Shown here: positions 56,509 through 64,000 of the stretch, piece by piece
Layout of the letters: each line of letters opens with the position of its first letter
Numbering within the stretch: position 1 is the stretch's first letter
Assembly: GCA_030674155.1 (NCBI GenBank)
Contig: CM060323.1
Span: forward strand, 4,771,072 to 4,835,071
Length of the DNA stretch: 64,000 bases
From: Stramonita haemastoma
Lineage: Eukaryota; Mollusca; Gastropoda; Neogastropoda; Muricidae
Direction of reading: 5' to 3'
Position numbers and translations under genes: made by a program
Notes under the pieces: generated by a model
Database searches by the model: none
Seen by the model: only the letters and a program-made list of their open reading frames with translations
Told to the model about the DNA's origin: nothing

Positions 56509-59217
56509 TATTGGACAGAATTTTGCCTAAGGGAAGTATCAGAATCAAAAGATATGCAAAAGGTTTGGAAGAAAATCAATAAAATGAAAAATGGATTTCA
56601 CTTACCAGCTTATCCAATAAAGTTAGAAAACAATAGTTTCCCAAGCACAGCAGAAAAAGCAGAAGCCTTTAATACAATGTTTTCTGAAAATAGTTTAACT
56701 TCAGAACTGTCTCCTGATATTAGACGTAAAAGACAAGAGGAAGCTGAACTATTGAACATGGCAGAACCTCCAGTAGATAATCTGCATTATCTGAATTCTG
56801 AAATTCAATACAATGAATTTATTGAAGTCCTTGAATCCTTTAGAAATAACAGGTCGGCAGTTGGTATTGATTGCTTGTCTTATCAAATGTTAATTAATTT
56901 GCCTGAGAGTTGGAAAAAAGTACTATTTTCATTTCTCCAAAAATGTTGGATAAATGGCACTCTTCCTAATGTCTGGAAGCAGTCGATTGTAGTCCCAGTT
57001 CTTAAAAGCGGCAAATCTCAATCAGCATTAAGCAGCTACAGACCAATTGCCCTCACTTCTCATGTTGGAAAAGTACTTGAAAAAATAGTTCAAAAACGTC
57101 TATGGCATTATTGTGAAAAAAACACTATAATTCCTATAAACCAGGCTGGTTTTCGAAAAGGGAGATGTACAACTGATCACTTAGTAAAGTTAACCCATGA
57201 TATTAAAAAGCAGTTTTCCAAACGAAAGAGTACACTAGCTACTTTTTTTGATGTAAGGAAAGCATACGACAGGGTTTGGCATACGAGGTTATTATACAAA
57301 TTGAAAAGTATCGGCGTTAGTGGCATGATGTTTCAATACTTAAAGGATTTTCTATCAGAAAGATCAATCTGTACCAAAGTGAATGGTGTATATTCAGATT
57401 TTAAATCTGTTGATATGGGGATACCACAGGGAGCAATTCTGGCACCAATATTATTCTCTATTTTAATTCATGATCTTCCACAGGCGTTGTAAAAAAATAC
57501 GACTATTGTTCAATATGCAGATGACATTGCCATGTGGATCAACACTTCTCTTAAAAAGAATACGAAAAGTAGAGTGATAAAATGTGTTCAAAAGATTTAC
57601 CAGGTTGAACTGAATAATCTTAGTAATTACATGAAAGAGAATGGATTGGAATTATCTGGAGAAAAAACTTGTCTAGTTCTTTTTAACAATGGGAAAAACC
57701 CCCAAACACTACCGTCATTAACACTTGATGGGGCCACACTTCAATACAAACAAGACGCCAAATTCTTGGGAGTCCATTTAACTAGCAAGTTAAACTGGAA
57801 AATGCATATTGAAAACTTGATTTTGAAAGCCAGGAAACGATTAAACTTCTTAAAGATTGTGAGTGCTCAGCCGTGGAGTCAGGATACAAAAACACTTATG
57901 CACCTTGCTGTTTCTTTAATTCGGTCTAAACTCATTTCTGGTCAAGAAGTGTATTTTTCTGCTCCATATTATCTCTTAAAAAAGCTGCAAAGTGTGGATA
58001 GCAAAGCAATCAAAATAGCCTTAGGAGTGCCGATTCATGCCAGTACACTAAAAACTTATACAGAAGCTCATTTACTTCCACTTTCTGAGCAAAGAATGTT
58101 ATCTGTCTCTAAATATGTCATTCGAAGTCTTGCTATTTCAAATTCTGTTCACGATGAAATATTTATTGATCAAAAGGATTATCCAAAAAGAGCTAGGAAC
58201 ATCTCTTTTTTGCAGCCCATAAGAAATTATACTGAAGACCTTATGAAGGAAAATAATATCGATATATTAAACGTCCCAGTTTTACCAGTAGTTCCCCAGA
58301 TTCCACCATGGGAACATAAATATGCAAATTTTGATATTGACTACACAGAAGCAAAAAAGGACACTAATCAAAACCTACTCAAAATTGAGGTTCAAAATCA
58401 TATAAATTGTCAGTATTTAAACCACTTGAAAGTATACACGGACGGATCTGTATTAGAATCGGGCATGTGTGGGGCTGCATTCGTTATACCCGACTTAAAA
58501 GTAAAAAGATCTTTTTGTATTGGAAAAGGTTTTACAATATTCACTTCTGAATTGTTCGCAATTTTTATGGCACTAAATTATCTTTCAAATATTTCTCTTG
58601 CGATTTACAATGTCGTTTTTTGTGTTGATTCAAAATCAGTGTTACTGGCTTTAAAACATTGGGACTCTAAACTGAGAAATGATGTTATTTTTGAAATCAA
58701 GTTCCTTGTGCATTCTCTTGTTTCTAAAGGTATTGGGATAAAATTTTGCTGGGTACCATCACATTGTGGTCTTTACTGGAACGAATTGGCAGATTCTCTG
58801 GCAAAACGCGGTGCTTCAGAATGTACAAGTGACATAATGATTAATAGTATAGGTCTACGTTTATCTTCATTTGAGATTATTTCAATTCTTGCAAACTCTA
58901 TTTATTCAAAGTTTTTTAGATTTCACTTAAATCGTTTATGTTGCTCACGAAATATAGAAATTATAATTCATAAATTACGTCTAAATGCTTGGAAAACTAA
59001 ATATTTAAAAAATGTTTTCTGCACTTGTTCTGCTATTATATCAGTCCATCATATATTGTTTGATTGCCCTGTGCTTAATGCCTCGTATAAAAGCAAAGGG
59101 ATAGATTTAAGAAAAAAATATGGAAATATCCAAAGTGTCCTGTACGATTCCGAGTCGCATGTCCTAGTATCAGTTGCAGAAAGTATTTGCCAGTCACCAG
59201 TAGGTCAGTTACTATAA
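56509..59217 (+). pseudogene. reverse transcriptase-RNase H ORF with one nonsense codon
   Basis: One frame covers about 900 codons. The RT fingers and palm show SSYRPIALTSHVGKVLEKIV, NQAGFRKGRCTTDHL, FFDVRKAYDRVWH, GIPQGAILAPILF and the catalytic YADD (57514-57525). A single TAA at 57490-57492 sits eight codons before YADD; everything after it is intact. RNase H follows: VYTDGS (58432-58449), SELFAI, CVDSKSV and WVPSHCGLYWNELADSLAK, so the acidic residues are all present. A Cys/His motif (FCTCSAI...HHILFDCP) ends the protein. It resembles I/Nimb-type elements; the exact clade is not resolved. The AT-rich coding sequence suggests a fairly young copy. Confidence 0.85.
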
Positions 59218-59380
59218 ATGAAATTGTATAAACTTATCATCTTTCATTACATTCTTTATCCTTTCACCTTTTCCCCACATCCCCTTTTCAGTGCATCCTT
59301 AGGCTAACGTGAATGTACCATTGTCTAAATCACCTTGTAGTGAACGGACATTAAACCAATGAGAAGAAGAAGAAGAAGAA
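56509..59380 (+). mobile_element. 5'-truncated non-LTR retrotransposon, RT plus RNase H (I-like group)
   Basis: Coding sequence 56509-59217, then a short 3'UTR with a (GAA)n tail (GAGAAGAAGAAGAAGAA). The endonuclease and ORF1 are absent, so 5' truncation happened at the microsatellite. Placement in the I-like group rests on an RNase H domain after the RT. Confidence 0.85.
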
Positions 59381-59439
59381 CTCTCTCTCTCTCTCACACA
59401 CACACACCCTACCTCGCTTGTCCAAGGCTATGTGGGGAG

Positions 59440-59602
59440 TGGTTTCAAACTTTGGTTTGTGTACACCAAGGCTGCGTTCTGTCACCCCCACTCTTCAACA
59501 TCTTTTTGGAACTCATCACTCGTGAGTATTGCCTTTAGAAGACACAACAGCAGGGCTCACTCCGTCAATATCAGAGGGAGGATCATCACAGACCTTGAAC
59601 TT
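59440..59602 (+). pseudogene. small RT relic
   Basis: Translation gives HQGCVLSPPLFNIFLELIT and, in another frame, SVNIRGRIITDLEL, the RT motif B region of the same kind of element as at 14128-14998. It is frameshifted and cut off by a (CTAT)n tract. Confidence 0.6.
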
Positions 59603-59613
59603 CTATCTATCTA

Positions 59614-59681
<68 letters not shown>

Positions 59682-59700
59682 CCTATCTATCTATCTATCC
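59603..59700. repeat. (CTAT)/(CTGT)n microsatellite
   Basis: About 25 tetranucleotides between the RT relic and the 2A-containing LINE. Confidence 0.97.
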
Positions 59701-59856
59701 CTTAGGGGGGGGACGATAAAACATGGCGTCCAAGCGGCAGTACATGTGAGACGCGGCGTTAAACTGTGTGTGCCACAATGTCATAAAGGATTCTTTTGAC
59801 CTGCTACTTGTGTTACAATGTAACAAGAAACACCTGTGCATAAAACTGTTCTCAAA

Positions 59857-61071
59857 ATGGTGGACTTGGGGATGTGGAGGGCGGCAATTGGGGTGTTTGC
59901 TGCAAAATGCCAGCGTGTGTCAGGCTTGCACATGTCAACAAACGCTGCACAGGTGAGCAAAAACACTGACGCGACACGCCTATCAACAGCTGATGTCGTG
60001 GTTGGCTTTGTGTGCGGTACCATGTTGATTTTTTATATCAACTGTTTCCTCAGGAATTTGGACAAATTTGTGCCATTCGACTGTGCCTGCCTTAAATGGA
60101 ATATTATTTCAAAAGGGACAGTGTGGCAGGGGATGACAGATATGTGTGACAGTGACAGCGGACCGGCCTGTCAGTTGGGATTGCACGTGCCCGTGATTCT
60201 CGTGGCCTTTTGTGCGCAGCACGCTGCCTTCTCTCTACGCAGGCTGCTGTTGTTAAGCGGCGATGTGGAAACAAACCCAGGGCCAAATAATAATGGACAG
60301 TCGGAAGCAAAAGACAAGACAGATACAGAACTCAAAACACCAACTGATGTCAGCGATCTGATGAACTTAGTAATGCAAAACATTCAGCAGCAGTTTTCAG
60401 AACAAACAAGTGTCATCAGGAACGATTTAGGGGAAATAAAAACCGAACTTCTGCAAGTAAAACAACAGTGTGAGGAGATAAACCTAAGATGTGACAGACT
60501 GGAGAAAGACCAAAGAGAGTTAAAGGGGACAATCACAGACATTACAGAAGACATTCATCAGCTCTTCGAGGAAAGGAATGAAGACAGAGAAGAGGTGCAA
60601 CAACTGAATGAGACCATCAGAGATTTGAAAACAGAAATTGAACAGCTTAAAACAGACACTGACAGACTAGAAGACTTCTCAAGAAGAGATAACCTACGGT
60701 TGTTTGGTATACCTCAAAAAACTGCCAGAGAGACCCATGACTCCTGTGCTCAGTCAATCATCGATGTGCTGAATAATGTGGATGACCAAAAGTCTTGGTC
60801 ACTGGACGACATAGCTCGGGCACATCGAACAGGACAGGCACGTGATGGACAGCCCAGGCCTATGATCGCGAAGTTCAGCAGGTGGAAAGACAAGATGAAC
60901 ATTCTAACCGGCAAAGACCTGAGGCAGAAACTGCAAGAGAAAGGCGTCAGGGTGGCCAATGATCTGACCAGGGCACAGGCACAGATGGTGGCTACGGCAC
61001 GCAGGGAGGGGAAGAGGGCGTACTTCTACAGGGGGCAGATGGTGATCGGGCCCAGTCTTCCAGACCCCTGA
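59857..61071 (+). CDS. LINE ORF1 protein with N-terminal membrane segments and 2A peptide
   Basis: The start ATG 59857 has a good context (AAAATGG) and an in-frame TAA lies at 59821. Residues 50-75 and 110-130 are hydrophobic (VVVGFVCGTMLIFYINCFL; HVPVILVAFCAQHAAFSL). Residues 135-143 are GDVETNPGP (60259-60285), the canonical 2A ribosome-skipping motif, preceded by a LLLL run. Such motifs are known in N-terminal ORFs of some CR1/L2-type LINEs. After it come a coiled coil (about 165-275), RRDNLRLFGIP and an RRM/CTD-like region typical of LINE ORF1 proteins (RAHRTG, PMIAKFSRWKDK, RREGKRAYFYRG). TGA at 61069-61071 interrupts a frame that clearly continues. ORF1 proteins bind RNA; 2A would release a separate N-terminal peptide of 142 residues. 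Confidence 0.85.
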   Translation: MVDLGMWRAAIGVFAAKCQRVSGLHMSTNAAQVSKNTDATRLSTADVVVGFVCGTMLIFYINCFLRNLDKFVPFDCACLKWNIISKGTVWQGMTDMCDSDSGPACQLGLHVPVILVAFCAQHAAFSLRRLLLLSGDVETNPGPNNNGQSEAKDKTDTELKTPTDVSDLMNLVMQNIQQQFSEQTSVIRNDLGEIKTELLQVKQQCEEINLRCDRLEKDQRELKGTITDITEDIHQLFEERNEDREEVQQLNETIRDLKTEIEQLKTDTDRLEDFSRRDNLRLFGIPQKTARETHDSCAQSIIDVLNNVDDQKSWSLDDIARAHRTGQARDGQPRPMIAKFSRWKDKMNILTGKDLRQKLQEKGVRVANDLTRAQAQMVATARREGKRAYFYRGQMVIGPSLPDP

Positions 61072-61596
61072 TCCTATGCAGAGGTGGTGGAGAGTGGGGG
61101 TGCACAGCAGTCCTCCACCCCTGTCCCCTCCTCACAGCCCAGTCAACACGGGGATTCCCCTTTCCTCACCGGCAGCAGAGGAGGTGTGACGTCAGAGGGT
61201 GGCCCCATGCCTGGCAGCCGACAGACGACCACGAGCAGCCGGCCCCCTTCTCCTTCCTCCTTACCCTCTGGGGCACGTGCGGCACGGGACCACTACAGGC
61301 GTGACGTCACCGAAGGCAGTACTGGCGGGCGTCGCGGTGGCAACCACGGGGTGACTCCACGAGGTGAACGCCACAGCTCAGCGACGGTTGGCGGGGATTC
61401 CCCCCGCTGTGACGTGGCGTGTCCGGCTGACGGTGAGGGGCGTGCTGCACGTGACGGGCCTCTGTCCTACCAGCAGACGGGGATGCGGGATTTCCTGCAC
61501 AACCCGCCGCGCAAGTCGTCTGCTCGCGGTAAAGCCGCCAGTGACAACAAGAACAGTCGCCGAAATTTGCGCCCTAGCAGCTTGAGAAAGAGCTAG
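61072..61596 (+). CDS. ORF1 C-terminal extension after TGA
   Basis: In the same frame as ORF1, directly after TGA: SYAEVVESGGAQQSSTPVPS and then a Pro/Ser/Gly/Arg-rich, probably disordered tail ending RPSSLRKS and TAG (61594-61596). LINE ORF1 proteins often have a SYAEVV-like join, so the TGA is probably a CGA-to-TGA change. Readthrough is the alternative. GC content is much higher than in ORF2. Confidence 0.65.
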   Translation, partial: SYAEVVESGGAQQSSTPVPSSQPSQHGDSPFLTGSRGGVTSEGGPMPGSRQTTTSSRPPSPSSLPSGARAARDHYRRDVTEGSTGGRRGGNHGVTPRGERHSSATVGGDSPRCDVACPADGEGRAARDGPLSYQQTGMRDFLHNPPRKSSARGKAASDNKNSRRNLRPSSLRKS

Positions 61597-64000
61597 GACA
61601 GGCCCGACCATCCAAGTCAATGGACATTTTTGAATTATAACGTTGAAAATGTGTACAGTAAATTAAAAGATGTATCATTTATAAACTATGTAAATAAGTT
61701 CGATTTTGTTTGCCTCACAGAAACTTTTCTTGATTCTAATTTCGATTACAGTGGTGTTTTTCTTGATTATCTAAAGTTTCATATCCCTGCTCAAAAACTT
61801 TCACATCATGGAAGGAATTCTGGAGGAGTGCTGTTATTAGTGAGAAAGTCTTTAGAAAATTATGTTGAAGAAATTAAAATAGAGTGTGAAAACACTGTTG
61901 CTATTAAAGTAAACAAAAGTATTTTTAATTTAGATAAAGATGTTATTTTGATAGCATGTTATGTCGTGCCAGAAGGTGGCCCTATTTACAATGAAAAACC
62001 AATTAAGGATGGTATTATATTATTAGAGGAAGCCTTATTGCAGTGTTTTCAAAAAGATGATTTTCATTTCTTGATTGTAGGAGACTTGAATGCCAGGACA
62101 GGTCAAGAACAAGCCGACCTTGAAATGATGTCAAATTATTTGGATGATGTTGAGTATGATGGAATGAATGATGAACTGTGTGTGCGTGCTTCCAAAGATG
62201 ACACGATGAACAATTTTGGCAGGTCTTTGTTAGATTTATTCTTTATGTTTGACATGGGGATTCTGAATGGTTGTTGTGAGGGGGATAGGGAGGGGGAGTA
62301 TACCTTTGTGTCTCCTAATGGATGCAGCGTGATTGATTATTTTCTTGTGCCTAGTGAAATATCATCATGTTTTGATATGTGTATTGGAGAGTGTATTTAT
62401 TCATGGCACCTCCCTGTTGAGTCAACATGGAAAGTAAATAATGAATGCACTAGTATGGAAAGCAGAGAACAGGAGAGTGTAGAAAAAATCATATGGTCAG
62501 AAGATTTTGTAGAAGTATATAAACAAGAGCTTAATAGTGCAGAATTTCAAGAAAGCATAGAAGTAGCTACCCAACTATTGAACACAGATATAAATGACAG
62601 TTTAGATCAGTTTGTTAAAGCATTATGTGGGGCTGCTGCATGTATGGTTAGAACAATTAGAAAAGGTAGAAAAAAATGTAATGATTGGTTTGATAATGAA
62701 TGTGAACGAAAAAAACAAGATGTTAAGAGATTATTAAAAAGATTTCAACGTTGTAAAACAAATCAGGATAAAACAGAAAAAAGACAAATGTACACTACTG
62801 CTAGAAAAGAATACATCCATTTACGAAAAACAAAAGAAAGAGATTTTAATGAAAAGAGATTAGAGAAACTTAAAGATTCTTCTAAGGACTCCAAAACATT
62901 CTGGTCAGTTATCAGATCCGTTAACCGTAAGTCACTAATATATAATGATATAACCATTCAACAATGGTATGATCACTTTTTGAAGGTTTTTAATGACTTT
63001 CATTGTTCAAAAACACAAGAGAATGTGGATGTACTACAGAAAGATGAAATATTTGAACCATTATTTAACAATCCTATAACTCATAATGAGATTTTTGATG
63101 CTATTAAACATTTAAAAACAGGGAAAAGTGCTGGCCCTGATAAAATAATAGGAGAAATGCTCAAGTACACTAACTCCACAGTTATTACCTTTCTTGCTCA
63201 GTTATTTAACCATTTGTTTGAAACAGGTGCTTTCCCTTTAGAGTGGGCCAAATCCGTAATAATCCCAATTCATAAAAAAGGAGATATTAATAATCCTGAC
63301 AATTATCGCGGAGTAGCTCTCACAAGTATATTAAGTAAACTTTATACTTACATTTTGAATAAAAGATTAACTCAATGGGCAGATAACGAAGAAAAATTAA
63401 TTGAAGAGCAAGCGGGTTTTAGAGCGAAATACAGCACTGTGGATCATATATTTACTTTATACTCTCTCGTTCAAAAACATTTGCTTTCCAGTAAAAAATT
63501 ACACATTGCCTTTGTGGACTTTAGAAAAGCCTTCGATTCTGTAAATAGAAATATATTGTGGAATGTACTACGAAAAAATGGTGTAAATGGTAAACTTTAT
63601 TTAGCCCTTAGAGCTATTTATGATTCAGTTTTAGCGTGTGTGCGTGCAGGGAACAAATATTCCAATTTTTTTGAATGCCCCAAGGGAGTGAAGCAGGGTT
63701 GTATTTTAAGCCCACAAATGTTTTCATTTTTTATAAATGAATTAGCTATTGAGCTATCAAAAAAAGGAAAACACGGCATTCAAATGATTCCTGGAGCAAT
63801 CGAGGTATTTCTATTACTTTTTGCTGATGATATTATTCTTTTGTCTGAGACTGTTATCGGTCTACAAAATCAGTTAAATGTCTTAAAACAGGAGGCAGAT
63901 CGTTTTGATTTATTGGTAAATATGGATAAAACAAACATTATTGTTTTTAGAATGGGTGGACATTTATCAGTTCGTGAAAAATGGTTTTATGGAAATGCTG
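61597..64000 (+). CDS. LINE ORF2: APE-type endonuclease and reverse transcriptase (runs off window)
   Basis: The frame opens directly after the ORF1 TAG and stays open to the window end (801 codons). The endonuclease starts at 61621 (TFLNYNVENVYSKL), with VCLTETFLDS (catalytic Glu), LIVGDLNART (Asp, Asn) and VIDYFLVP (Asp). The final SDH motif reads SWH: TGG at 62404-62406 replaces the expected Asp codon. The RT shows NPDNYRGVALTSILSKLYTY, EEQAGFRAKYSTVDH, HIAFVDFRKAFDSVN, GVKQGCILSP and FADD at 63820-63831. The first in-frame ATG is at 62125, inside the endonuclease, so initiation is unlikely to be by a normal AUG at the domain start. Confidence 0.88.

Larger units (their letters stand above)
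59710..64000 (+). mobile_element. non-LTR retrotransposon with 2A motif, CR1/L2-like, 3' end outside window
   Basis: The 5' region begins after the microsatellite. ORF1 (59857-61071, extending after a TGA to 61596) is followed in the same frame by the endonuclease-RT ORF2 (61597 to beyond 64000). The ORF2 frame contains no stop over 2.4 kb. ORF1 is GC-rich while ORF2 is strongly AT-rich. Assignment to the CR1/L2 side rests on the APE endonuclease plus the RT motifs and the 2A, and is tentative. Confidence 0.85.

Noticed and set aside
59720..60023. - strand open frame opposite the LINE leader
   Set aside because: Shadow of the 2A LINE ORF1 region, with no features of its own.

Overview
The window looks like nuclear DNA of a mollusc, most likely a gastropod. 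The reasons are two metazoan genes broken into short exons by long introns, dense microsatellites and minisatellites, many tRNA-derived SINE copies, MITE-like elements and several non-LTR retrotransposons. The class-level assignment is an inference from repeat style and protein similarity recalled from memory; no database was searched.

Two genes are supported, pointing towards each other. On the + strand, five exons between 909 and 7092 encode the C-terminal JAMM/MPN half of a MYSM1-type histone H2A deubiquitinase; the SANT and SWIRM parts would lie to the left of the window. On the - strand, about eleven exons between 49358 and 25371 encode a BSD-domain protein of the BSDC1 family, from start codon to a 27-nt terminal coding exon. 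Its long acidic exon (37427 to 36476) shows two apparent frameshifts and two in-frame stops, so it is either decayed or badly sequenced. From about 7.1 to 25.4 kb the region between the genes holds repeats: a 40-bp minisatellite, MITE and SINE copies, a TTGGA-rich 52-bp minisatellite, LINE relics and a cluster of nested palindromes (19.0 to 22.0 kb). A giant inverted repeat fills much of the last BSDC1 intron (25.6 to 28.5 kb). A hammerhead-ribozyme-like motif lies in the same intron, in the sense orientation.

From 49.4 kb on I see no host exons. The right end is a retrotransposon zone. It holds a 5'-truncated RT plus RNase H LINE (56.5 to 59.4 kb) with one nonsense codon, a small RT relic, and a second LINE (59.7 kb to the window end). 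That second element encodes a 2A ribosome-skipping motif (GDVETNPGP) in its first ORF, and its ORF1 and ORF2 share one reading frame separated only by stop codons.

The strongest unusual signals are: (1) 31 tandem copies of the MYSM1 exon 4 splice acceptor plus the first bases of that exon, directly upstream of the real exon; (2) a smaller version of the same arrangement at BSDC1 exon 9; (3) an inverted pair of very similar MITEs flanking BSDC1 exon 6; (4) the intronic hammerhead-like motif; (5) the single-frame 2A LINE; (6) a minisatellite that appears to fuse parts of two dispersed repeats.
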